Shown here piece by piece: positions 26,766-34,207 of a stretch of DNA of 63,155 nucleotides. The stretch spans positions 1 to 63,155 of the forward strand of contig CAJTZE010000014.1 in the NCBI GenBank assembly GCA_910584265.1. Direction: 5' to 3'. Positions within the stretch are counted from its first letter, which is position 1. Every line of letters starts with the position of its first letter. Under the pieces are notes generated by a model. It searched no databases. It was not told the DNA's origin and saw only the letters and a program-made list of their open reading frames with translations. The stretch is from an uncultured Dorea sp. (GTDB lineage Bacteria > Bacillota > Clostridia > Lachnospirales > Lachnospiraceae). A program made the translations under genes and the position numbers.

Positions 26766-26918
26766 TTAGAACATCAGGCCCTCTTTATTTTTAAGCAGGC
26801 GCCCCCCGCAGACGATCGCGATCACTCCTGTAGTAACACCTGACACAATCATCACAATACCGATCGCTATACCGGCCGCCCCGGTAATCCCCATTGTCTT
26901 AAATGCCTTCTCGTTCAT
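26766..26918 (-). CDS. Small single-span membrane protein, 50 residues
   Basis: A short gene: Met-Asn-Glu-Lys start, one glycine- and isoleucine-rich hydrophobic segment (GIAIGIVMIVSGVTTG), then GGRLLKNKEGLMF. GGAGG lies 8 bases before the ATG at 26918, and the frame fills the gap between pyrE and VanZ exactly. From memory similar peptides occur in Lachnospiraceae. Topology: short N-terminus, one or two turns of membrane helix, basic tail inside. Function unknown. Confidence 0.75.
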   Translation of the reverse strand: MNEKAFKTMGITGAAGIAIGIVMIVSGVTTGVIAIVCGGRLLKNKEGLMF

Positions 26919-26953
26919 CTTCGCTTCCTCCTGTTATATTCTGAATGGATAAA

Positions 26954-27628
26954 TTAACACCCATACTGTTCATAATATGCATCAATTGCTGATTTTATTG
27001 TATCATCAATCACAATTCTTCCCTGACATTCCCTGTTATACAGATACTCTACAACCTCTTCCATCGTTACAATGGCGCTGGTCTCGAATCCGTACAGCTC
27101 CTTGATCTCATCCAGAGCACTCACACTGTCCCCCTTGCCGACCTCCATCCGGTTCAAGGAAACCATCAGCCCCCTAATCTCCACATCAGCCTGCGCCTTA
27201 ATGACCGGAAAGGTTTCTTCAATTGACTTGCCGGAGGTCGTCACATCCTCAATGATCACCACACGGTCTCCATCCTTCAGCTTACTTCCAAGCAGAATGC
27301 CGGTATCCCCATGATCCTTTACTTCTTTTCTATTAGAGCAATAGCGGATATCCTTCCCATACAAGTCACTGAACGCCATTGATGCCGCCACAGAAAGCGG
27401 GATTCCCTTATACGCAGGCCCAAACAGCACATCAAAATCCAGTCCATAGGTATCATGGATTGCCTTCGCATAATACTCACCCAGCCTTCTAAGCTGCGTG
27501 CCTGTCACATAAGCTCCTGCATTCATAAAAAAGGGAGACTTTCTGCCGCTCTTTAGCGTAAATTCCCCAAACTTCAACACATCGCTCTCTACCATAAATT
27601 CAATAAATTCCTGTTTATATGCTTCCAT
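26954..27628 (-). CDS. pyrE: Orotate phosphoribosyltransferase
   Basis: 224 residues from ATG 27628. N-terminal KFGEFTLKSGRKSPFFMN, central ALSAN-like FGPAYKGIPLS, and the PRPP loop VVIIEDVTTSGKSIEE. Converts orotate to OMP. The start is chosen by family length; the frame stays open upstream (GTG 27652 and further), but that extension is not family-like. The Shine-Dalgarno is 27 bases away with a hairpin between (next feature). Separate from the other pyr genes at 31.6-35.5 kb. Confidence 0.93.
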   Translation of the reverse strand: MEAYKQEFIEFMVESDVLKFGEFTLKSGRKSPFFMNAGAYVTGTQLRRLGEYYAKAIHDTYGLDFDVLFGPAYKGIPLSVAASMAFSDLYGKDIRYCSNRKEVKDHGDTGILLGSKLKDGDRVVIIEDVTTSGKSIEETFPVIKAQADVEIRGLMVSLNRMEVGKGDSVSALDEIKELYGFETSAIVTMEEVVEYLYNRECQGRIVIDDTIKSAIDAYYEQYGC

Positions 27629-27662
27629 AGCTGTATAGTGATATAAGATCACTTTCTCCTTT
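27629..27662 (-). promoter_or_regulatory. Hairpin-interrupted ribosome binding site of pyrE
   Basis: On the minus strand AAAGGAG (27656-27662) is followed by 2 bases, then a perfect 6-bp stem AGTGAT/ATCACT (27648-27653 and 27637-27642) around a 5-base loop, then 8 bases to ATG. Folding it out gives a 10-base spacing. The alternative GTG start would lie inside the stem, only 3 bases from the Shine-Dalgarno. Confidence 0.5.
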
Positions 27663-27776
27663 CCGGAAAGACTCCGAAATAATAATTCAATTCCTCTCAA
27701 TTCTACCATAGCCGCCACACAATTTCAATTCAGTAATTTTCTGTACGCCCGGCACTCAGAAAACCGGCACTTAAAT

Positions 27777-28304
27777 TCATCTTCCTGCCCTCATCATATT
27801 ATATCCTGCAATTTTATCCGCCAGATAACCGCAGAGAATGCCCAGCACTGCTCCGCCGATTACATCCGTCGGATAATGCACATACAAATACAGCCTTGAA
27901 AATGCTATCAGCACCGCCAATACAAGAACCGGCTTCCACATATGCTTCTCTCCCGCAAAATACAATGCTGACACTGCCGCAAAGGATGCCGCAGTATGGC
28001 CGGATGGGAACGAATAATCAATCGGCTTATGGATCAGCAGCTCCACCACCGGGTTCCTGTCATACGGCCTCATCCTTGCCGCCAGATTCTTGATAATCCC
28101 ATTACATAGAACCACATCCAGAACCAATGCTATAGCCAGCACTGCTCCTGTTTTTCTGGTCTTCGGGATAATGAGAAGAAGCACAGCCAGCAGTATCCAT
28201 ATTATCCCCACATTGCCAAGTGATGTAATAACCGGCATGAATACATCGCCGGCCGGGGTGCGCAGGCCTTGTATCCAGTCCAGAATCTGTATCTCAATTC
28301 CCAT
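27777..28304 (-). CDS. PAP2-family membrane phosphatase
   Basis: 175 residues, five to six membrane spans. All three phosphatase motifs are seen: KNLAARMRP, PSGHTAAS and SRLYLYVHYPTDVIGG. Could be an undecaprenyl-pyrophosphate phosphatase or a lipid phosphatase; sequence does not decide. GGGAGGGAG precedes the ATG. It is about 150 bp upstream of pyrE. Confidence 0.9.
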   Translation of the reverse strand: MGIEIQILDWIQGLRTPAGDVFMPVITSLGNVGIIWILLAVLLLIIPKTRKTGAVLAIALVLDVVLCNGIIKNLAARMRPYDRNPVVELLIHKPIDYSFPSGHTAASFAAVSALYFAGEKHMWKPVLVLAVLIAFSRLYLYVHYPTDVIGGAVLGILCGYLADKIAGYNMMRAGR

Positions 28305-28523
28305 CTCTTTCTCCCTCCCCTATTCTCCTTCTGCCAAAAACAGCATTCTTCCATCTTTATTTTGACCTTAATTATACGCTATATATCAAGATATTCCAAT
28401 ATTGTTTTTATTATAATTGTCAGAATATTCTTTATTATATAAACTTTTTAATTATTTATTTCTATTTTGAATATTTGATTTCTATTTTCTTTGAAAATAA
28501 TTAAAATTATTTTGATTTTTCTA
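28305..28523. other. Very AT-rich intergenic segment with a 20-bp palindrome
   Basis: Composition drops sharply relative to neighbours (long runs of A and T). ATTTCTATTTT occurs twice about 20 bp apart (near 28458 and 28479). AAAATAATT (28494-28502) and AATTATTTT (28505-28513) form a 20-bp palindrome ending 10 bp before the -35 box of the next promoter. It may be an UP element, a curved DNA region or an operator. No gene is seen. Confidence 0.55.
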
Positions 28524-28552
28524 TTGACATTTCAAGAATAATGCGATATTAT
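28524..28552 (+). promoter_or_regulatory. Consensus promoter of the 28.6-kb non-coding unit
   Basis: TTGACA (28524-28529), exactly 17 bp, then TATTAT (28547-28552). Together with the A/T-rich upstream DNA this is among the strongest-looking promoters in the window. Confidence 0.8.
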
Positions 28553-28617
28553 AATATCAACAAATAACAAAGGAGGGCAGACCACCAAAAAGTTAAATTA
28601 AAAATCGGAAAACAAAT

Positions 28618-28792
28618 TTAAAGAAACGAGGTATAGTCCAATGTACTAAGTATTTTTTAAACATCATCTATCTTAAAGAAAAGAGGTAAAGTCCAATGTG
28701 CTGACACATTTTAATCGAAGAGATTATTTACGAACACTATGAAGAATAGTTTAAGATAGATAAGAAGTGAATAAAGGAGGATTAGTCCAATG
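28618..28792 (+). repeat. Direct repeats: Shine-Dalgarno + AGTCCAATG units
   Basis: Unit 1 (28618-28650) and unit 2 (28673-28705) are 28/33 identical and exactly 55 bp apart. Unit 3 (about 28770-28792) shares GG, three bases, then AGTCCAATG. A degenerate leading unit (28571-28586) has AGGAGG and AGACCACC but no ATG. Copies are too few and too unevenly spaced to be CRISPR. Confidence 0.8.
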
Positions 28793-28807
28793 GATGGAAT
28801 AGTTTAA
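28641..28807 (+). other. Three minigenes: Met-Tyr, Met-Cys and Met-Asp-Gly-Ile-Val
   Basis: ATG TAC TAA at 28641-28649, ATG TGC TGA at 28696-28704, and ATG GAT GGA ATA GTT TAA at 28790-28807. Each ATG is 9 bases after a GAGG core. In the second, AATGTG and CACATT form a perfect 6-bp stem around CTGA; in the first, a weaker analogous stem is possible. Whether they are translated is unknown. Confidence 0.45.
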
Positions 28808-28847
28808 AATCCGCTGTGTTGAATGAGTCGTCAATACAGCGGATTTT
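28806..28847. terminator. Bidirectional terminator between the small RNA and pepP
   Basis: AAAATCCGCTGT (28806-28817) pairs exactly with ACAGCGGATTTT (28836-28847), extended by TTGA/TCAA. It ends the + strand unit and also lies directly after the pepP gene on the minus strand. Confidence 0.9.
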
Positions 28848-28873
28848 ACATTTGCGTTATTCTAATGTTCCTC

Positions 28874-30661
28874 TCAAATTTCCCGGGTATACTTCTTCAG
28901 CCACTCTTTTTCTTCCTCAGACAGATAAGGCGCCAGCGTTTCATATACTTTTGCATGATATTCATTGAGAAGCCGTTTTTCCTCTACAGTCATCATCTCA
29001 GGATTGACTGCATCCAGATCAAACGGGATCAAAGTAATCGTGTCAAAATACATAAACTGGCCGTACTCATTTTTCTCGCCCTCGCATACAAGCAGCTCGT
29101 TCTCCAGACGGATTCCATGGGAGCCTTCGATATAGATTCCCGGCTCATCAGTCAGAACCATTCCCTTTTCTAATTCATTCGTTTCTCCGGCGCGGTATTT
29201 CCATCGGAAACCGGCAGGCCCTTCGTGGATATTCAACAGATACCCTACCCCGTGTCCGGTTCCATGGTTAAAGTCCATATTTCTGTCCCAGAACGGCTTC
29301 CTTGCCGCATAATCCAGATTCAGCCCGGTAGCGCCTTTTAGGAAGCGGGCGCTGGCAAGGCTCAAATTACTGACTGCCACCAATGTAAAATCATCCTTCA
29401 GCTTCTGCGGCACCTCTCCCAGCGCATAGGTTCTGGTGATGTCAGTCGAACCTTCATAAAAGCCTGCCCCAGTATCCGTCAGCAGAAAGCTTCCTTCCAT
29501 CAATTCTGCATCCGTTTCCGGCGAGGCAGAATAATGTGCCATTGCGGCGTGCGCTCCAAAAGCGCTGATCGGCGCAAAACTCGACCTTATAAAATTCCCC
29601 ATCTCCTTCCGGAATTCATCCAGCTTATCCGAAGCGCTCATCTCTGTGATCCGGGTTTTTCCCACGTTCTCCTTCAGCCATTTCATAAAGCGCACATGAG
29701 CCGCGCTGTCCTTAATCTGAGCCTTCCGGATATTAGCCGTTTCCACCTCATTTTTAATCGCCTTAAACAATATCTCCGGATTCTGTTTGTTGATCTTCCC
29801 TACACTCTCTGGAATATCCTTATAAAGCGCATAATTGAGCTTCGTCTTATCCAACAGAAGAGCGGTGTCTGCTTTCAAGCCTTTGATATCCTCATAAATG
29901 CTATTATAAGGATGCAGTCTCACGCCGTCTGCCGCAAGTGTCTTTTTCAGCGGTTCATCCAGCTTATTTTCATCAATATATAATTCCACGCTGTCCATCG
30001 TGATCCATGCATACGACAGCACGAGCGGGGAATAATCAATATCGTCTCCGCGGATGTTCAGCGTCCAGCAGATGTCATCCAGTGTAGTCAATACATGCGC
30101 ATCCGCACCGCACTGCTCCATTTCCTTCCGGATCCTTTTCAGTTTATCTGCCGCCGATTCTCCTGCATATTCCAAGCCAAGGGCAAATGCCGGCTTCCCT
30201 GAAATCTCCGGACGGTCCTTCCACACGACATCAATCAAGTCCTCCTGATACCGCACAGTCCCCTGCTTTTCTTTTGCAAGCTTCTCATACCTCTGACCTT
30301 CGCTAACAGATATCACGCGCCCGTCAAAACCAAGGATTCCTTCTTCCGGCAGAGTCTTTTTCAGGTACTCTTCTATGGTCGGCACATCCGGCTGTCCCAT
30401 CTTCCGAAGCTTAACCGGCGTACCCGCAAGCTGTCCGGCCGCCTGTATAAAATACCTGCCGTCCGTCCAGAGCCCTGCTTCTTCCTTCGTTATCACTGCC
30501 GTTCCGGCAGAGCCGGTAAAGCCGGTAATAAATTCTCTCGCCTTAAAATATTCTCCAACATATTCACTCTGGTGATAATCAGCGGACGGAACAATATATA
30601 TGTCAATTCCCTTCTCTGACATCAAGCTCCGGAGCGCTTCTACTCTTTCCTGAATCTCCAC
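28874..30661 (-). CDS. Aminopeptidase P family (M24B) Xaa-Pro peptidase
   Basis: 595 residues, the long form with two N-terminal creatinase-like domains and a C-terminal M24 pita-bread domain. Metal ligands visible: the two Asp in TDTGAGFYEGSTDITRT, His in HGTGHGVGY, Glu in TDEPGIYIEG and Glu in IRLENELLV. Removes N-terminal residues preceding proline. It is 17 bp after a proline iminopeptidase-like gene; together they suit degradation of proline-containing peptides. Last gene of a long minus-strand array. Confidence 0.93.
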   Translation of the reverse strand: MEIQERVEALRSLMSEKGIDIYIVPSADYHQSEYVGEYFKAREFITGFTGSAGTAVITKEEAGLWTDGRYFIQAAGQLAGTPVKLRKMGQPDVPTIEEYLKKTLPEEGILGFDGRVISVSEGQRYEKLAKEKQGTVRYQEDLIDVVWKDRPEISGKPAFALGLEYAGESAADKLKRIRKEMEQCGADAHVLTTLDDICWTLNIRGDDIDYSPLVLSYAWITMDSVELYIDENKLDEPLKKTLAADGVRLHPYNSIYEDIKGLKADTALLLDKTKLNYALYKDIPESVGKINKQNPEILFKAIKNEVETANIRKAQIKDSAAHVRFMKWLKENVGKTRITEMSASDKLDEFRKEMGNFIRSSFAPISAFGAHAAMAHYSASPETDAELMEGSFLLTDTGAGFYEGSTDITRTYALGEVPQKLKDDFTLVAVSNLSLASARFLKGATGLNLDYAARKPFWDRNMDFNHGTGHGVGYLLNIHEGPAGFRWKYRAGETNELEKGMVLTDEPGIYIEGSHGIRLENELLVCEGEKNEYGQFMYFDTITLIPFDLDAVNPEMMTVEEKRLLNEYHAKVYETLAPYLSEEEKEWLKKYTREI

Positions 30662-30678
30662 AACATCAACCTCCCTAT

Positions 30679-31566
30679 TTATGAATCATACCTGTTCAGC
30701 CAGTCCTTCAGCAGACTGACGTACTTATCCGTATCTTCCACAAAGCACATATGGCGGCAGCCACGGAACAGCTCCCATTCAGCATTCGGAATCCGGTCAT
30801 ACATATATTTCGCTATGTACGGAGTACAGAGGTCATTTCCTCCGCTGATGATCAGAGCAGGCTCCTCTATCTCCTGAAGCTTCATCGTCACATCATAATC
30901 CTTCAGCGTTCCCTCCGGCGTAAATTCATTCGGCCCCCAGCCTGTTCTGTAGGATTCTCTGCCGGTCTTTTTCTCTCTTCTTAAGCATTCCGGCGCATCC
31001 TCAGTTATCTTTCCGGCCGCATGGCGCAGCATATATTCCGCCTCTGCCGCCTTGTACTCCGGACTGCTGTAATCGCCGGTTCTGGCCGCTTTGGCGATTG
31101 CCTCCTGCATATCCTCCGGCAGGAACCGGATCATCCTCTGCTGCTCCTCTGCCCACATCCAGGCTGCCGGCAGCGTGCTGGAAAGGATCATGCTCTTTAT
31201 CCCGTCCGGCTTATAATCACACACATACTGAAGAGCAAGCATTCCGCCCCATGACTGTCCTAAAAGATGCAGCTCCTCCAGCTTCAGATACTTTCTTAAG
31301 CATCTCAGCTCCTCAATCCAGACTCCTGCATTCCACAGATCCGGATGGTTCTCTATATAAGAGTTCCCGCAACCCAGCTGGTCATACATGATAAGCTCCC
31401 GCCCGTCTTCTTCCGCCAGCCGGTCCAGCACCTCAAAATAATCATGAGCAGAGCCGGGACCGCCGTGCAGGAGCACCAAAGGCTTTTTATTCCCGCTCTT
31501 TTTTCCTGCAATCCGATAATATGTCCGATACTCCAAAAACGGCATATAACCTTCTCTGATTTGCAT
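30679..31566 (-). CDS. Proline iminopeptidase-family alpha/beta hydrolase (S33)
   Basis: 295 residues. Oxyanion-hole HGGPG (34-38), nucleophile Ser105 in GQSWGG, acid Asp in GGNDLCTP and catalytic His in GCRHMCF. Releases N-terminal proline or acts on other small substrates. Between pyrD and pepP, 36 and 17 bp away. Confidence 0.88.
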   Translation of the reverse strand: MQIREGYMPFLEYRTYYRIAGKKSGNKKPLVLLHGGPGSAHDYFEVLDRLAEEDGRELIMYDQLGCGNSYIENHPDLWNAGVWIEELRCLRKYLKLEELHLLGQSWGGMLALQYVCDYKPDGIKSMILSSTLPAAWMWAEEQQRMIRFLPEDMQEAIAKAARTGDYSSPEYKAAEAEYMLRHAAGKITEDAPECLRREKKTGRESYRTGWGPNEFTPEGTLKDYDVTMKLQEIEEPALIISGGNDLCTPYIAKYMYDRIPNAEWELFRGCRHMCFVEDTDKYVSLLKDWLNRYDS

Positions 31567-31602
31567 CTAAATTCCTCCCTTTATCCACAAAAGACACATC
31601 CC

Positions 31603-32511
31603 TTAACTTTGGTTCACGATCCCCCTCATATCTGCAATACTCTCAAAACCCTGCCGCTTCATATATTCCTCAATGCCGTCCACAATCTCCATTGTCACCG
31701 CCGGATTGTGAAAATTTGCCGTTCCCACCGATACTGCACTGGCTCCCGCCAGAATAAATTCAATGGCATCCTCCGCACAGCTGATGCCGCCCATGCCGAT
31801 AACCGGCAGCTTCACTGCCTGCGCCGCCTGATATACCATCCGGACCGCAATCGGATGAATGGCAGGGCCGGATACGCCTCCGGTCTGATTGGCAAGGACA
31901 AACTGCTTCCGGTGTATGTCGATCTTCATTCCCGTCAGGGTATTGATCAGCGATACTGCATCTGCACCGCCGGCCTCTACTGCCTTTGCCATTTCTGCAA
32001 TATCAGTCACATTGGGACTCAGCTTCATAATCACCGGCTGCTTCGCATACTTTTTCACAACCTTCGTAATTCTCTCTGCCGCCTGCGGATCCTGTCCGAA
32101 AGCAATCCCGCCCTCTTTTACATTGGGACAGGAAATATTAATCTCCAGCATATCCACAGGTTCTTCCGAAAGACGCTCCACGGTCTCGCAGTAGTCCTCC
32201 TCAGATTTCCCGCATACATTTACGATAATCCTTGTATCATACTGTTTTAAAAATGGAATATCCCTTTTGCAAAACAGCTCGATCCCCGGATTCTGCAGTC
32301 CGATGGCATTCATCATGCCGCCGTAAACCTCCGCAACCCTGGGCGTGGGATTCCCCGGCCATGGAACATTTGCCACGCCCTTTGTAGTTACCGCACCCAG
32401 CCTGTTCAAATCTGTATATTCGGAAAATTCTACACCCGAGCCAAAGGTTCCCGATGCCGTAGTTACTGGATTCTTCCATTCAACCCCGGCTATGTTTACC
32501 GTCATATTCAT
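31603..32511 (-). CDS. pyrD: Dihydroorotate dehydrogenase B, catalytic subunit
   Basis: 302 residues. Class 1B signatures: NPVTTASGTFG near the N-terminus, MNAIGLQNPG, EINISCPNVKEGG with the catalytic Cys, and the FMN-phosphate site IIGMGGI-like VIGMGGISCAEDA. Uses NAD+ through PyrK. Its start overlaps the pyrK stop (ATGA). Confidence 0.96.
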   Translation of the reverse strand: MNMTVNIAGVEWKNPVTTASGTFGSGVEFSEYTDLNRLGAVTTKGVANVPWPGNPTPRVAEVYGGMMNAIGLQNPGIELFCKRDIPFLKQYDTRIIVNVCGKSEEDYCETVERLSEEPVDMLEINISCPNVKEGGIAFGQDPQAAERITKVVKKYAKQPVIMKLSPNVTDIAEMAKAVEAGGADAVSLINTLTGMKIDIHRKQFVLANQTGGVSGPAIHPIAVRMVYQAAQAVKLPVIGMGGISCAEDAIEFILAGASAVSVGTANFHNPAVTMEIVDGIEEYMKRQGFESIADMRGIVNQS

Positions 32512-33293
32512 CAGATTTCTACCTCCGAAGCCAAAAATACCGGCCCATCCTTACAGATGCGCTTATTTTTTACGTTGCTGTGGGGATCTGCTTCTCTGCT
32601 CTTACATACGCAGCCCAGGCAGGCCCCGATCCCACAGGCCATCCGCTCCTCCAGAGAAATATAACATTCCATTCCCCGTTCCCCGGCATAGTCCTTCACC
32701 GCCCTGAGCATAGGCATAGGGCCGCAGGCATAGATAATATCCGCCTCCAGCTTGTTCTCCCGGACCGCATCCAGCACATTGCCTCTGGTCCCCACACTGC
32801 CGTCCTCCGTAGCAATATAAAGCTTCCCGCTCTCAGCAAAGGACTCTGCAAGGAATGTCTGCTTATCCCGGTACCCGGCAATGATCTGCCTGCTCTCACA
32901 GCGGATCTGCTTCGCCAGCTCCAGGATCGGCGGTACGCCGATGCCTCCCCCCATCAGAAATGCTTTCTTCCCCTCTGCCTTTTCTAACGGGAAACCATTC
33001 CCAAGAGGCCCCATTACCGGAAGCCTGTCTCCTGCCCGCAGCCTGGAGAACTGCTTCGTTCCCGTATTCTCTCCTGTCACGCGGTATACCATACGGAGCG
33101 CCTGGCCATTCCCGTCTATCTCGCAGATACTAATCGGTCTGGGGAGAAGCCTGCTCCTGTCCTCCGTATAAACGGATATAAACTGTCCCGGAACCGCCTC
33201 TTTTGCCGCCCTTGTTTTAATCCAGATACTGAATATACCTTCTGCCAGCTGCTCCTGTGCCAGAACAACTGCCTGTTCCTTTTCCCTTATCAT
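32511..33293 (-). CDS. pyrK: Dihydroorotate dehydrogenase B, electron-transfer subunit
   Basis: 260 residues. FAD-binding RPISICEID, NAD-binding GGGIGVPP, and a C-terminal 2Fe-2S cluster with cysteines in ACGIGACLGCVC and a fourth in RICKDGPVF. Passes electrons from PyrD FMN to NAD+. Its start overlaps the pyrF stop by 4 bp. Confidence 0.96.
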   Translation of the reverse strand: MIREKEQAVVLAQEQLAEGIFSIWIKTRAAKEAVPGQFISVYTEDRSRLLPRPISICEIDGNGQALRMVYRVTGENTGTKQFSRLRAGDRLPVMGPLGNGFPLEKAEGKKAFLMGGGIGVPPILELAKQIRCESRQIIAGYRDKQTFLAESFAESGKLYIATEDGSVGTRGNVLDAVRENKLEADIIYACGPMPMLRAVKDYAGERGMECYISLEERMACGIGACLGCVCKSREADPHSNVKNKRICKDGPVFLASEVEI

Positions 33294-34207
33294 AATACTC
33301 CTCTTATATCTGCAATCATATCTTCTACCGCCGCTCTGGAAGCCTCTCCAAAATTCTCCGGGCCGTATTTGCCATACTTTTCCTGCTTATATGCGGCAAT
33401 AATTCCGCGGGAGGAGTTCACAATTGCTCCAAGGCCGTCCTCATTAAAGAAATGAGCCAGATCCTTCCCCTTACCGCCCTGTGCTCCGTAGCCGGGAACC
33501 AGAATGTATGCCTTCGGCATAAGCTTGCGGAGCTGTTTTCCCTGCTCGGGATAAGTAGCGCCCACTACTGCACCGATATAGCTGTATTCCCCGCCCATGC
33601 AGGCATCACCCCACTCTTGGACTTTTTCACCAACCAGTTCATATAAAGGTCTTCCGTCAACCAGGCGGTCCTGAAATTCTCCGCTAGAAGGATTCGATGT
33701 CTTAACCAGAATGAACAATCCCTTCTTCTCCTGCTTACATACATCAATAAACGGCTTCACACAATCTGAACCCATGTAAGGATTCACCGTCACAAAATCT
33801 TCGCCAAAAGGAACGAAGGATTTGCTGCCCGCCTGCACCCTTCCCAGATGCCCTGCCGCATAAGCCGCCGACGTGGAGCCGATATCTCCCCGCTTGATAT
33901 CCCCGATGACTACCAGTCCCTTTTCCTTACAGTAGTCTACTGTTTTCTTGAATGCCTCAAGTCCCGGAATGCCGAACTGTTCATACATAGCAATCTGAGG
34001 CTTGACCGCCGGAATCAGATCGTAGGTTTTATCTATGATCTCTTTGTTAAACTGCCAGACCGCCTCTGCCACGCCCTCTAAGGTCTCGCCCAATTCAGCA
34101 AATGCCTGTTTTACCACCTGTTCCGGCACATAGCTTAACATCGGATCCAGTCCTACAACAATGGGAGCATTTGTTTTCTTAATGTTTTCAATCAGTTTAT
34201 TAATCAA
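33290..34207 (-). CDS. pyrF: Orotidine 5'-phosphate decarboxylase
   Basis: 305 residues of the longer pyrF subtype. NAPIVVGLDPML at the N-terminus, catalytic DIKRGDIGSTS, and a C-terminal VPGYGAQGG phosphate loop. A TTG start at 34207 is proposed: AAGGAGG lies 8 bases upstream and gives the family-like start INKLIENIKKT. The earlier ATGs (34225, 34240) would lie in or before that Shine-Dalgarno. Overlaps the end of pyrC by 8 bp. Confidence 0.94.
   Translation of the reverse strand: MINKLIENIKKTNAPIVVGLDPMLSYVPEQVVKQAFAELGETLEGVAEAVWQFNKEIIDKTYDLIPAVKPQIAMYEQFGIPGLEAFKKTVDYCKEKGLVVIGDIKRGDIGSTSAAYAAGHLGRVQAGSKSFVPFGEDFVTVNPYMGSDCVKPFIDVCKQEKKGLFILVKTSNPSSGEFQDRLVDGRPLYELVGEKVQEWGDACMGGEYSYIGAVVGATYPEQGKQLRKLMPKAYILVPGYGAQGGKGKDLAHFFNEDGLGAIVNSSRGIIAAYKQEKYGKYGPENFGEASRAAVEDMIADIRGVL

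Larger units (their letters stand above)
28559..28850 (+). ncRNA. Candidate novel small RNA carrying repeated Shine-Dalgarno minigenes
   Basis: About 290 nt between a consensus promoter and a strong terminator, with no open frame longer than a few codons on the + strand. It contains four Shine-Dalgarno-like cores (AGGAGG 28571, GAGG 28628, GAGG 28683, GGAGG 28776). The last three are each followed by AGTCCAATG. ATCTATCTTAAA (28666-28677) and TTTAAGATAGAT (28750-28761) are exact reverse complements and would enclose the second unit in one domain. It does not resemble 6S RNA, tmRNA, SRP RNA, RNase P RNA or a riboswitch I know. Possible roles: ribosome or anti-SD decoy, minigene-type tRNA sink, or a protein-binding sponge via GGA motifs. 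None is proven. Confidence 0.7.

Noticed and set aside
28618..28792. Direct repeats as a CRISPR array
   Set aside because: Only three full copies, uneven spacing (55 and 94 bp), no cas genes, and the repeats contain SD, ATG and stop.
28559..28850. 6S RNA, tmRNA, SRP RNA or RNase P RNA
   Set aside because: No long central-bubble hairpin, tag reading frame, GGAAG/GCAGC helix 8 or P4 core could be found.
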